Below are positions 51,391 through 60,334 of a stretch of DNA of 64,000 bases, piece by piece. Position 1 is the stretch's first letter, and each line of letters starts with the position of its first letter. The position numbers and the translations under genes are program-made. The notes under the pieces were generated by a model. That model worked only from the letters and a program-made list of their open reading frames with translations, did not search any database and had not been told where the DNA came from. The stretch lies in assembly GCA_027622005.1 (NCBI GenBank), contig JAQBZH010000002.1:67001-131000 (forward strand), read 5' to 3'. Source of the stretch: Bacteroidota bacterium (lineage in GTDB: Bacteria > Bacteroidota > Rhodothermia > Rhodothermales > UBA10348).

Positions 51391-52821
51391 TTAGTGCTCA
51401 CGTGGTTGAAATGCCTTTATAACCTCTCTGGTTAAATCCCACTGGCTGAATCCTTGTCGCCCAAAATCCAATCCTCGCCGGACTATTACAAGATCGTACG
51501 ACGGGACAACAACGATAAACTGGCCCCGATTACCGTTGGTTGAATAGGCGTCTTTTGGAACGTCCACTCGACTGTCTGGGACCAACCACCACTGTCCTCC
51601 GTAGGCATTTCCGGAATCCGACGTAGAAGGGGCGGGGGTCCGAACGAAATCAATCCATTCTTCGGAAATCAGCTGTTCACCGTCCCAAACGCCGTTGTTG
51701 AGGTACAACTGACCAAATCGGGCTAAGTCCCGAGCGTTGGTATACACTTGGCTGCTAAAGATAAAATCCCCAAATCGATCGACCCCAACCATCGTGTCGC
51801 GCATGCCGATTTTATCAAAAAGCCGGGTTCTGGGGAATTCCAGATAGGCTTTGTCGTTATTTACTGCTTGTTTCATGGCCCAAACGGCCAAAATGGTATC
51901 ATAATTTTCGTAGTCCCAGTGGGTGCCCGGCTCTCGGATCAGACCGCGATTTCTAGCCCCCTCAGACGAACTTGCACCCGCCCAATAAGCAAGACCCGAA
52001 CCAGTGGCATATTCCAGTCCGTTATCAACAGGGTAAAGCCCGCTCGACATGTTCAATACATGCCTCAATGTTATCTGATCGCGCGGGTCCGAGTGTTGGC
52101 CGTTCAAAACGGGTAACCACTTGATGTCAAGAGGAGCGTCTAGGGCCATTTTTCCTTCATCAACCAACATCCCAACCAGCGTTACAAAAATGCTCTTTGC
52201 TGTCGACCAGGTGCGGGTTTTGGTGCTCATCTCGACGCCTTCAGCATATTTTTCTACTACAATTTGGCCTTTATGTAGCACGATGAGGCTCAACGTGTTT
52301 TGACGATCGGCCGGTCGATCAAAAGCCCATTCCGACGCCCTGGCTAGCGCCTCGCCGTCAATTCCTTCAAAGTCTGGCCCGGCGGGAAGGAGGTCGCCGT
52401 TCGGCCACGGTATACTGTTGGGGTCATCTGAGCGCTCCGGGAGATCCAGAATAGGAAGGGAAGCAATATGAGACGCGTCTTGATCGGGAGCCAACATGAC
52501 GCACCCTAAACCTTGTCTATATACGGCGCGCATCGTAGGAAGACTGTCACCTCCACCAATCGAAACCATCTTCAACTCGTTGTCTACCAAGTAACTACGA
52601 TCGGAAACAACGCCTGGTTTACCTCGGACATAGGCCCACTCCTGAGATTCAATTTGATCCATCGAACGTTCGGAAGTAAACAGTCCATTACACGTTAAAA
52701 ACGTTTGAACGCCTCTCCAAACGATGGCGCTGTCGTAAGACCAATAGTCAAAATTATTTGCCTGTTGCCCCCGTACGGATAGGCAAGGCAAAATAAGAAG
52801 TATGAACAGGCGCGTTTTCAT
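51391..52821 (-). CDS. Secreted serine hydrolase (beta-lactamase-like, class C fold)
   Basis: The 476-residue protein has a signal peptide (LFILLILPCLSVRGQ), an N-terminal extension of about 150 residues, then a class C serine hydrolase domain. The SxxK motif is STAKS in TRTWSTAKSIFVTLVG, the tyrosine motif region is WDYENYDT (YEN), and the end has NGNRGQFIVVVPSYDLVIV. Such proteins hydrolyse esters, peptides or amides; a true beta-lactamase role is not implied. It heads the minus-strand run leading to the glycosyltransferase and GNAT genes. Confidence 0.87.
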   Translation of the reverse strand: MKTRLFILLILPCLSVRGQQANNFDYWSYDSAIVWRGVQTFLTCNGLFTSERSMDQIESQEWAYVRGKPGVVSDRSYLVDNELKMVSIGGGDSLPTMRAVYRQGLGCVMLAPDQDASHIASLPILDLPERSDDPNSIPWPNGDLLPAGPDFEGIDGEALARASEWAFDRPADRQNTLSLIVLHKGQIVVEKYAEGVEMSTKTRTWSTAKSIFVTLVGMLVDEGKMALDAPLDIKWLPVLNGQHSDPRDQITLRHVLNMSSGLYPVDNGLEYATGSGLAYWAGASSSEGARNRGLIREPGTHWDYENYDTILAVWAMKQAVNNDKAYLEFPRTRLFDKIGMRDTMVGVDRFGDFIFSSQVYTNARDLARFGQLYLNNGVWDGEQLISEEWIDFVRTPAPSTSDSGNAYGGQWWLVPDSRVDVPKDAYSTNGNRGQFIVVVPSYDLVIVRRGLDFGRQGFSQWDLTREVIKAFQPREH

Positions 52822-52865
52822 GTAGTCAATCGTATGTTGTACGGCGCTAAATAAACAATCTTTTT

Positions 52866-53417
52866 ATGAAAGTCTCTGCATGTCTCCTTGTTTTGTTGTC
52901 GACCCTTTCCATAGGGTTCGTCTCTACGGTTCCGCCTTTTTCGGGAACAGATAAAGTCATCTATTTAGTGCGTCATGGAGAAACTTGCACTGAGCAAGGT
53001 TCAGATGCTCATCTTTCGGCATATGGGAAGGCCCGCGCTGCAGCCCTGGCTCGTGTTCTGATGGATGTGGACGTCCAGGAGATTTTTTCAACGACGTTCA
53101 ACCGGACCTTGGAAACAGCGACTCCGACTTCCGAATTGAAAGCAATTTCCATCACCCAAATTTCGCCTCAGTCCGGATTTCTCGAAGAACTGGCTTCGAA
53201 AATCAGAGAATCCGGTTCTGAACGCATTTTGGTTTCGGGCCACAGCAATACGACCCCACCGCTCGTTAATCTGCTCTTAGGCACGGAATTGGCGAATTTA
53301 ACCGAGTTTGAGTTTGATCGGCTCTATGTAGTAACGCTGAATGATTCTGGGACGGGGTCGCTATCTGTTCTTCGGTATGGCGACGAATCGGGTAAACCGA
53401 CTCCTTGTTCGCCTTAA
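52866..53417 (+). CDS. Secreted histidine phosphatase superfamily protein (SixA-like)
   Basis: The 183-residue product has a signal peptide (ACLLVLLSTLSIGFVST). The catalytic motif is VIYLVRHGETC, then FSTTFNRTLETA with the second Arg of the phosphate pocket, and the late RILVSGHSNTTPPLV with the general His. The layout matches SixA/phosphoglycerate-mutase-like phosphatases, but it appears to be exported. It is divergent from the serine hydrolase gene. Confidence 0.88.
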   Translation: MKVSACLLVLLSTLSIGFVSTVPPFSGTDKVIYLVRHGETCTEQGSDAHLSAYGKARAAALARVLMDVDVQEIFSTTFNRTLETATPTSELKAISITQISPQSGFLEELASKIRESGSERILVSGHSNTTPPLVNLLLGTELANLTEFEFDRLYVVTLNDSGTGSLSVLRYGDESGKPTPCSP

Positions 53418-53502
53418 TTGCGACAAGTCGTCCTCCAGCCAGACTAACCCTTCCACTTCACGAAGCTCCATCAAACCGATGCTAGGAAGCGTGAATTTTA
53501 TC

Positions 53503-54606
53503 CTATTCATGCGCCGGGATAGGGCGCCCCAACTGCTTGAGCATGGTTAGGTGCGATTTTATGGAAGTAAGTAGAGTCGGATGATAGTTGTAGGGGACAT
53601 TGTGCCGCACGGCAATCTCCCTTACGATAGGGCTCAGTTTTGGATAATGGATACTACAGGTCTGCGGGAATAGATGATGCTCAATCTGGTAATTGAGACC
53701 GCCTACGTACCAAGTCAATAAATGATTATTCCGGGCAAAATTGGCGGTAGTTCGCATTTCGTGGATTAGCCATGAGCTTTCCATATCGCCATTTTCATCA
53801 GGTGCTAGATATTCGGGTCCTTCAACTACGTGAGCCAATTGAAAAATGACCCCCAAAATAAGACCAGCCGTCATGTGCATCGTTAGAAAACCGATCACAA
53901 ATTGGCCCAGCGTTATATCTAATAGCCATAACGGAAGAATGACCTGGTAAGAAATAGCGACGGCCTTGGTTACGAAAAGCTTGAAAATCTCAATGGGTGG
54001 GTGCTTCTTGTCTTTGTACGGGCCGATGTCTTTTTTCAAAAATTGTTGGAAGTCCTTGGCGAACAACCAGTTGATCGTGGCCAGACTGTAGGCAGGGAAC
54101 GCGAAGAAATGCTGGAATCGGTGAAAGGGGTATCGCGGCGCTTCCGGGGAAAGGCGAACGATTGGAGACACCGTTAGGTCTTCGTCAATGCCCGTGATGT
54201 TGGTGTATGTATGATGGATCACATTATGGGTAATCTTCCACATATAACCGTTCGCACCAATCAAATCGAAAAAATAGCCGAGAATGGTGTTGACCGTAGA
54301 ATTGGAAGAATAGGCCCCATGCAAGGCATCGTGCGAAACGCTAAATCCCATTCCCGCCGCCCCAATTCCCATTATCAGCGCCAAAAACCACATTTGCATT
54401 AGGCTCAGGCCGCCCCACATGATCAACCCATAAGGCGCAAAAAACAGGAGCATAATACCAACTGTTTTAAACATCATGGCGGTGTTAGCGTGCCTTGAAA
54501 GGTTGTTATCAATAAAATATTGATTGACCTCAGCTTTGACTTCTTTGACGAAAGAAGCGCCGTCACGCGAGGAAAACTTAATTTTTGTTTCTGTCATTGG
54601 GATCAA
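53503..54606 (-). CDS. Fatty acid desaturase (acyl-lipid/acyl-CoA type)
   Basis: The 367-residue membrane enzyme has all three histidine boxes: HDALHG near residue 88, HNVIHHTYTN near 125 and QIEHHLFP near 314. The QIEHH form is that of front-end and related delta-6 type desaturases, but no cytochrome b5 domain is fused. Membrane segments occur around 45-85 and 215-255. It introduces a double bond in membrane fatty acids, using two irons and oxygen. An alternative start is ATG 54597. Confidence 0.92.
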   Translation of the reverse strand: MIPMTETKIKFSSRDGASFVKEVKAEVNQYFIDNNLSRHANTAMMFKTVGIMLLFFAPYGLIMWGGLSLMQMWFLALIMGIGAAGMGFSVSHDALHGAYSSNSTVNTILGYFFDLIGANGYMWKITHNVIHHTYTNITGIDEDLTVSPIVRLSPEAPRYPFHRFQHFFAFPAYSLATINWLFAKDFQQFLKKDIGPYKDKKHPPIEIFKLFVTKAVAISYQVILPLWLLDITLGQFVIGFLTMHMTAGLILGVIFQLAHVVEGPEYLAPDENGDMESSWLIHEMRTTANFARNNHLLTWYVGGLNYQIEHHLFPQTCSIHYPKLSPIVREIAVRHNVPYNYHPTLLTSIKSHLTMLKQLGRPIPAHE

Positions 54607-54681
54607 GTGGGCTTGTCGATATCCTCAAAATAGTTCGAAAAAAGGGAAAATGTTCGATGTCAAAGTTTTGAAGTCGAATTT

Positions 54682-55158
54682 TCAGTTTCCTTCCTTCAAC
54701 TTTTTGATTTGACCCGCCACGTTTCGAAGGAGGTCGTTGGGAATAGGCACCGTCAGGTTGTATTGGGTAACTTTCCACACGCCATCGATTTTGATAAGCG
54801 CGCCCGATCCTCTGCATTCCCCAAAACCTTCATTGTCAAGGCGCTCGTCAAACCAGGCTGAGTTTCCATCCGGGGAAAGGTAAACGTGTCGTTCTGTGGG
54901 GACATAGATCCATCCCCTTCCTCGGTCGAACGAAGGCTTGGCATAGCCTTTAAATTCCTCGATCGTCCATCTTTCCATGGCATCCGTTCCTAGAAAGATT
55001 GCATCAGGGGTGTACAGGTCGAAATACCCATCAAAATCAGCTTCGGCTGCTAGTCTGTGGATATTGTCCAGCACCTTGTTTACCTCCGCTTCATTGGATT
55101 GCCCAAGAGAGGGCAAAGCTGCAAGGGCAAAAAGGGCACAAAGGAGAAGGTATTTCAT
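54682..55158 (-). CDS. Secreted SnoaL/NTF2-like protein
   Basis: I start at ATG 55158 (MKYLLLCALFALAALPSLGQ), which opens a signal peptide. The 158-residue protein shows the NTF2-like fold: VLDNIHRLAAEADFDGYFDLYTPDAIFLGTDAMERW, ERHVYLSPDGNSAWFDERLDNEGFGECRGSGALIKIDGVWKVTQYNLT. This matches SnoaL-like DUF4440-type proteins. Many members are of unknown function. It lies 75 bases upstream of the desaturase gene on the same strand. Confidence 0.85.
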   Translation of the reverse strand: MKYLLLCALFALAALPSLGQSNEAEVNKVLDNIHRLAAEADFDGYFDLYTPDAIFLGTDAMERWTIEEFKGYAKPSFDRGRGWIYVPTERHVYLSPDGNSAWFDERLDNEGFGECRGSGALIKIDGVWKVTQYNLTVPIPNDLLRNVAGQIKKLKEGN

Positions 55159-55224
55159 AATAATAAATAACTGCAATTCGGGGTGATTAAAGGTGGTGCA
55201 GTTCGATGGAACCATTAAATAAGA

Positions 55225-56133
55225 CTATTGCATTTTGGCGAGGTCAAATTCGGCCGCAATAAAGCCGAACGAAGCCCAAGAAGGACCCGTCACAATGGAT
55301 TCAAACTTTTGTTTGGCGGTTGAAATATCACCATTATAGTAGTACCAATTTGCAATCCCATACAAAACGGCATCGTTAGCCGGACCTTCGCCGCTTAGAT
55401 CGGACTCTTCTTTTTCACCTTTGTAAAATAGGTCTAGCTGATGATAAGCGAAGTTTTCGATGATGTTCATTTCGATTGAAATATCATTCAAAACGGCGCT
55501 GGCTTCGGATTCATGACCCAAACGCCGATGAATCATATATAACCAGTGGGTGGCAGATACTACGTTATCAGCATTCGTTGACGTTGCCAAACAATTATTA
55601 AATCCTCGAAGGGCGTTTTCTAAATCGTTTTTGAGATAATACGCGAGACCAAGATGGTACCAAATATTGCCATGTAACGTGCTTACGGGAGTGTTCTGTG
55701 CATTCGGCATCCCATCCGGTTCAATTTGGTCTGAAGATCCCTCAACCAATCGAGCAGCTGTTTCAAAGTCCCCGATCGCCTCGTCAATTTTCCGAATCGT
55801 GATATATCGGTGGCCCCGATGTCGATACAGTCTTGCGTCCGTCGGGAAGCGCTCAATTGCGCGGGTATAAATGGAAATGGATTCATTATAGCGTCCGATA
55901 TAGGCTGTAAAACGCCCAAACCAGATTACATTTTCAATATCCGTTGAATCGGCTTCAAATGCCGTCTTTTTCTCTTCATATCGAGCCATTAGCTCAGCAG
56001 AAGGTTCTGCCGAAAACAATGGTTGCCCGCTAAAAGAAATGGCTTCTGGTACCATTTCTTGAACTTTCGGCTTTTCCGAAGTGCATGCAGTCAGGAATAG
56101 ACCGCCTATAAAGAGGGCGAAAAACGCGCGCAT
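55225..56133 (-). CDS. TPR lipoprotein
   Basis: The 302-residue protein begins with a lipoprotein signal (FALFIGGLFLTAC, Cys17). Several tetratricopeptide repeats follow: VIWFGRFTAYIGRYNESISIYTRAIERFPTDARLYRHRGHRYITIRKIDEAIGDFETA, then HLGLAYYLKNDLENALRGFNNCL and ANWYYYNGDISTAKQKFESIV. TPRs mediate protein contacts; the partner is unknown. It is probably exposed on the periplasmic side. It lies 66 bases upstream of the SnoaL-like gene in the same run. Confidence 0.87.
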   Translation of the reverse strand: MRAFFALFIGGLFLTACTSEKPKVQEMVPEAISFSGQPLFSAEPSAELMARYEEKKTAFEADSTDIENVIWFGRFTAYIGRYNESISIYTRAIERFPTDARLYRHRGHRYITIRKIDEAIGDFETAARLVEGSSDQIEPDGMPNAQNTPVSTLHGNIWYHLGLAYYLKNDLENALRGFNNCLATSTNADNVVSATHWLYMIHRRLGHESEASAVLNDISIEMNIIENFAYHQLDLFYKGEKEESDLSGEGPANDAVLYGIANWYYYNGDISTAKQKFESIVTGPSWASFGFIAAEFDLAKMQ

Positions 56134-56417
56134 GAGTTTATCCAGCCAAATTGAAAAGAAGATTTTCGATCATTCCGAAAGCATTTCCAAACGGTTCTTA
56201 TACGCTACTTACATTCTTTGCGTTGATGCATTCAAAATCACTTCGGACTATGGTAGTGTTTTCGGTCAGGTCGGTCAAGATGTGTAATTAAAAACGGTCC
56301 AAGTTGAAGACTTGTAGTTGATCATTGCCTCAATGAGTGTGTTTTTACCACGAAAAGTCCATACTTTTGTGACAAATTGGACTGGAATTCAAGGGCGCTT
56401 TGACCGATACTGATGCT

Positions 56418-57920
56418 ATGGACGAGCACACTACACCATTGACCCTTACTGAAGCCAAGCACTTGCTTAGACGGACTAGCTTTGGCGCCAAACCAGGGGA
56501 AGCTGAAGCACTTGTGGGACGTACGGCGAGAGAGGCTGTAGATGCACTTTTGACAGCCTCAAGCACGTTTCCTCTACCAAACGCACCTTCGTGGATCAAC
56601 GATTTAGTTCCGGCTAGAACGGCTTCTACCGAGGTCAAGGCCGCATTTAACCTAAATAATACGGTTTGGAGAGTTAAGCTCACGGAAGGTTGGATTGGCC
56701 AAATGGCCACTAACCGGATGCGAGAGCGGATAACGCTTTTTTGGCATGACCATTTCGTTACGAGTTACAAGGACTATACCTATTCCGCTTGGGCATATCG
56801 CTATTTGAACACGTTGCGCACCAACGCTTTCGGGAATTTTAAAAGTTTTGTTCACACTATCGGATTGGATCCGGCAATGCTCGTTTACCTGGATGGAAAC
56901 ATCAACAATGGTAACGCCCCGAACGAGAATTATGCCCGCGAGCTCATGGAATTGTTCACCATGGGAGCCCTCGACAAAAACGGTGTAGCCAATTATACCG
57001 AAGCGGACATTCAGGAAATGGCAAAAGCTCTTTCTGGATGGGTGTTGCAAACCTCGACATCATGGAATGCACGATTTTCGTTCCCCGCATGGGATGATGG
57101 TAACAAAACTTTTCTAGGGCGCACCGGCGAATTCGGATACGATGATGTTGTCAACATTTTATTCGAAACGCGGGCGAATCAAATAGCCCATTTTATGGCC
57201 AATAAATTGGTGCAGGAGTTTGTATATCGTGTTCCAGACGTCGCGCTGGTTGAAAGAGTAGCAAACTCGTTGATTGCCTCGAATTTCGATTTACTTCCTG
57301 CCTATCAAGTACTTTTTACAGATAAGGCGTTTTTCAATTCGGCTGAAATGGGAGGGAGAGAAAAATCACCCATTGAATTGTGTGTGGGTCATCTGGTAGA
57401 AATGGGTGTCGTTCCTGTTACCACGCAAACCAATTATATACGCAAAGCTATCGTTTCGATCGAACAAAACCTTTTAGATCCTCCGAACGTGGCAGGCTGG
57501 CCGGGTCACAGGGAATGGATTACAACGAGTACGCTGGCGTCAAGATGGTCTATTTCGGATCAAATAGTCCGGCGCTTCCTAACTTCCCAACAGATAGTAG
57601 CTTTTGCAGAGGCCAAAACACCTCTAGGCTCGAATTATGCGGCACTTGATCTAGCTATTGGGATTGCGAATCATATGTTTGCCGTACCACTTGCATGGGT
57701 CGAAGTGGCTAAGATCGAAGAACCTTTTGAAGGTGACCTACTGGTAAATCCTCTACCTGACTGGTTTCTAAGCGGGCCTGAGCACGAGCGAAATTTGGTC
57801 AAGATGTTCCTCATTGGATTGCCGTGGTATGAATGGAATTTAAGTATCGGTGGCGCATCTGACAGGATTGTGGCCTATGTCATTCGGTTGGCTCAGTTTC
57901 CTGAATATCAATTGATGTAG
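56418..57920 (+). CDS. DUF1800 family protein
   Basis: I start at ATG 56418 (MDEHTTPLTLTEAKHLLRRTSFGAKPGE), since the region from the upstream TTG has no family match. The 500-residue product shows the DUF1800 blocks RRTSFGAKPGEAEAL, MRERITLFWHDHFVTSY, NENYARELMELFTMG and NVAGWPGHREWI. Its partner DUF1501 gene follows 10 bases later, an arrangement common in Bacteroidota, Planctomycetota and others. The pair's function is not known. No signal peptide is visible at the start. Confidence 0.9.
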   Translation: MDEHTTPLTLTEAKHLLRRTSFGAKPGEAEALVGRTAREAVDALLTASSTFPLPNAPSWINDLVPARTASTEVKAAFNLNNTVWRVKLTEGWIGQMATNRMRERITLFWHDHFVTSYKDYTYSAWAYRYLNTLRTNAFGNFKSFVHTIGLDPAMLVYLDGNINNGNAPNENYARELMELFTMGALDKNGVANYTEADIQEMAKALSGWVLQTSTSWNARFSFPAWDDGNKTFLGRTGEFGYDDVVNILFETRANQIAHFMANKLVQEFVYRVPDVALVERVANSLIASNFDLLPAYQVLFTDKAFFNSAEMGGREKSPIELCVGHLVEMGVVPVTTQTNYIRKAIVSIEQNLLDPPNVAGWPGHREWITTSTLASRWSISDQIVRRFLTSQQIVAFAEAKTPLGSNYAALDLAIGIANHMFAVPLAWVEVAKIEEPFEGDLLVNPLPDWFLSGPEHERNLVKMFLIGLPWYEWNLSIGGASDRIVAYVIRLAQFPEYQLM

Positions 57921-57930
57921 GCCTAATAAT

Positions 57931-59598
57931 ATGTGTGATTCTCATCCCCATAGTCCGCATCAAACAGATCTTCATCCAGATGAAGAAAACGATGTGCTTC
58001 GTGAGGGCGATTGCCTCGAGCACGGCGAAAAACATACCCTTGCTCACGCCTCGTGGTCCAGACGTCAGTTTCTTCAGGGCTTAGGGCTTGCGGCTGCCGG
58101 GAGTTCTTTTGGATTTGGAGCATCGACTGTTCAAGCTTTTTCGACCTCCCCTTTGCTACAATCTTTGGCTCGGTCAAAAACGGATCGGATCTTGGTTCTC
58201 GTTCAACTTTCTGGGGGGAACGACGGTCTGAATACGGTTGTGCCTTACTCTGACCCAGAATACTATCGAATTCGCCCCTCCATATCGATCCCGGGCAATT
58301 CCGTCTTAAAACTATCCACAGACATCGGTCTTCACCCTAGCCTTACGGCGTTTGAACGACTCTACCAAGAGGGATTCATGCAAGTGCTCAATGGTGTCGG
58401 TTACGAAACCCCCTCGCTTTCCCATTTTTCATCCACAGATGTTTGGTTAACCGGAGATGCGTCTAACAACATTGGGAGTACGGGTTGGCTTGGAAGGTAT
58501 TTGACGGGGGAATATCCCGAATATGTCACCCAAACCCCGACCTATCCATTAGCCCTCCAGCTAGGAAACGGGGCCCCGCTCCTTTTTCAGGGTTCGAGTT
58601 CTCGCATGGGTATTGCGTTTCCCAATCTCAGCTTACTCAGCCAGTTTGCCAAGGATGGTATTCTGTTTGACGAATCGTTCGCCCCTTCCAATTCCCTTGG
58701 TAGCGAGCTTTCCTTTATGCGATCCGTGGCAAATGACTCTTTTCAATTTGCAGAGTCGATTCAGGCGGCATCTACTAGTGGATCGAATCTAGGTTCTTAC
58801 CCGTCTTCTACCGGTTTGTCGGCTAAACTGGCCGTTACCGCCAAACTGATCAGGGGTCGATTGGGGGCGAATATTTATCATTTGAACCTGGGCGGTTTTG
58901 ACACTCATTCCGGCCAGCTGACCAGGCATCAAGCGTTGATGCAAGAGTTGTCCGGCTCGATTGGAGCCTTCATGGATGATTTAAAAGTTGACGGGTGGGA
59001 TAAAGAAGTCCTCGTAATGACGTTTTCCGAATTTGGGCGTCGGACCTACCAAAATGGGTCGGGTGGCACGGATCACGGCACGAGTGCCCCAATCTTTATG
59101 TTTGGTGGAGGAGTGGCCGGCGGACTTATTGGGGCGCAACCTAGCCTTACCCAACTGGCTCCTGGCGGAAATATGCACTATAGCATTGATTTCAGAGCCT
59201 TATACGGGTCTATTCTAAAGGACTGGTTTGGATTAGAGACCTCTGAAGTTCAATCTCTGATTGCCGGTTCATTTACTCCTTTATCAATTCTGAATTCAAG
59301 TTTTGTGACCAACACGGAGCCCAAAACTCAACCGACATCCGTTCGACTCTTAACGACCTATCCCAATCCATTCCAAACTCGGACCACCATCGATTTCGAA
59401 CTCGATCAACCGCAGGTTATTCGCATCGAGGTGTTCGACGTCGTTGGAAAGCTCGTTGCATCGGTATTGAATGGACCGCTTTCATCCGGCCGCCATCAGT
59501 TGCCGTTCGAAGCAGGATCGCTTCCAAGTGGGACCTATTTTTTACGGATGACAACAAACGCCGGCGTCCAAACTAAATCGTTGAGTTTGGTTCGGTAG
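57931..59598 (+). CDS. DUF1501 family protein with twin-arginine signal and T9SS sorting domain
   Basis: The 555-residue protein has a His-rich cytoplasmic N-region (about ten His in the first 40 residues), then a twin-arginine motif SRRQFLQGLGLAAAG. The DUF1501 core includes LVQLSGGNDGLNTVVPY, GFDTHSGQLTRHQ, FSEFGRRTYQNGSGGTDHGTSAP and FMFGGGVAGGLIG, resembling sulfatase-type hydrolases. The last 85 residues begin YPNPFQTRTTIDFEL and end KSLSLVR, a T9SS type A sorting domain. Export via Tat followed by type IX secretion would place it on the surface. Confidence 0.92.
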   Translation: MCDSHPHSPHQTDLHPDEENDVLREGDCLEHGEKHTLAHASWSRRQFLQGLGLAAAGSSFGFGASTVQAFSTSPLLQSLARSKTDRILVLVQLSGGNDGLNTVVPYSDPEYYRIRPSISIPGNSVLKLSTDIGLHPSLTAFERLYQEGFMQVLNGVGYETPSLSHFSSTDVWLTGDASNNIGSTGWLGRYLTGEYPEYVTQTPTYPLALQLGNGAPLLFQGSSSRMGIAFPNLSLLSQFAKDGILFDESFAPSNSLGSELSFMRSVANDSFQFAESIQAASTSGSNLGSYPSSTGLSAKLAVTAKLIRGRLGANIYHLNLGGFDTHSGQLTRHQALMQELSGSIGAFMDDLKVDGWDKEVLVMTFSEFGRRTYQNGSGGTDHGTSAPIFMFGGGVAGGLIGAQPSLTQLAPGGNMHYSIDFRALYGSILKDWFGLETSEVQSLIAGSFTPLSILNSSFVTNTEPKTQPTSVRLLTTYPNPFQTRTTIDFELDQPQVIRIEVFDVVGKLVASVLNGPLSSGRHQLPFEAGSLPSGTYFLRMTTNAGVQTKSLSLVR

Positions 59599-60103
59599 AG
59601 AAATCGATCATCAAGAGATGAAGTTTTTCTTTTCTGCCGGGGAAGTATTGCTCGCCGTGAGATTTGAATCCCGATTTTTCGAGTAATCGAACGGAAGCTG
59701 GATTGGTAACTGCGGTTATAGCAGAAAGCGTTTGAATTCCCAAGCTGGTTGTTGCCCAATGAATTATCGCGTTGGCGGCTTCCGTTCCATACCCTTTATT
59801 CCAATTGGCGGCGGTATAAGCGAAACCTAGGTCCGGGTGATCGAGAAAGTCACGTTTGAGAATACCGCATATCCCAATGGCCATGCTTGAGTCTTTTAAC
59901 ATCACCAGATACATTCCAAATCCAAGCCTCTCATAGTTCTCTGCGCCCGCTTTTTGAATGTAGGCCCTGGCATCTTCCAAATGGCGGATCCCCTTATCAC
60001 CAATATGTTGGTGAAATGCCGGTTCATTTACCAATTCCAAAATGAACGCGTCGTCGGTAGATCGAAGGTCTCGAATTAGTAGTCGCTCGGTTTCAATTAG
60101 CAT
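59573..60103 (-). CDS. GNAT family N-acetyltransferase (RimJ/RimL-like)
   Basis: The 176-residue protein begins LIETERLLIRDLRSTDDAFILELVNEP, the standard RimJ/RimL-type opening. It then has MAIGICGILKRD, DLGFAYTAANWNKGYGTEAANAIIHWA with the acetyl-CoA loop, and VTNPASVRLLEKSGFKSHG. The acceptor is unknown. Its last 26 bases overlap the end of the DUF1501 gene on the opposite strand. Confidence 0.93.
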   Translation of the reverse strand: MLIETERLLIRDLRSTDDAFILELVNEPAFHQHIGDKGIRHLEDARAYIQKAGAENYERLGFGMYLVMLKDSSMAIGICGILKRDFLDHPDLGFAYTAANWNKGYGTEAANAIIHWATTSLGIQTLSAITAVTNPASVRLLEKSGFKSHGEQYFPGRKEKLHLLMIDFSTEPNSTI

Positions 60104-60334
60104 GATGGGCTCAGTGTAAAAGGCTCGTCGAGATCTTTGGCGCTAGAAGGAGATTACTTACCACCGAGGGATAAAGTATGATCGACCAAAATAGGGTGCC
60201 TTCGAGAAATCAAGAAAGTACTTGCGTTTGGTTCATTTCTTGCCGAATCTCGTCTTTCAAAACATTCTGATGGATTCCCTTAGGCGTTCGTTCAGAAGAC
60301 CGTTTCCCGTTCACATTTTTTTGGTGTATCGCTC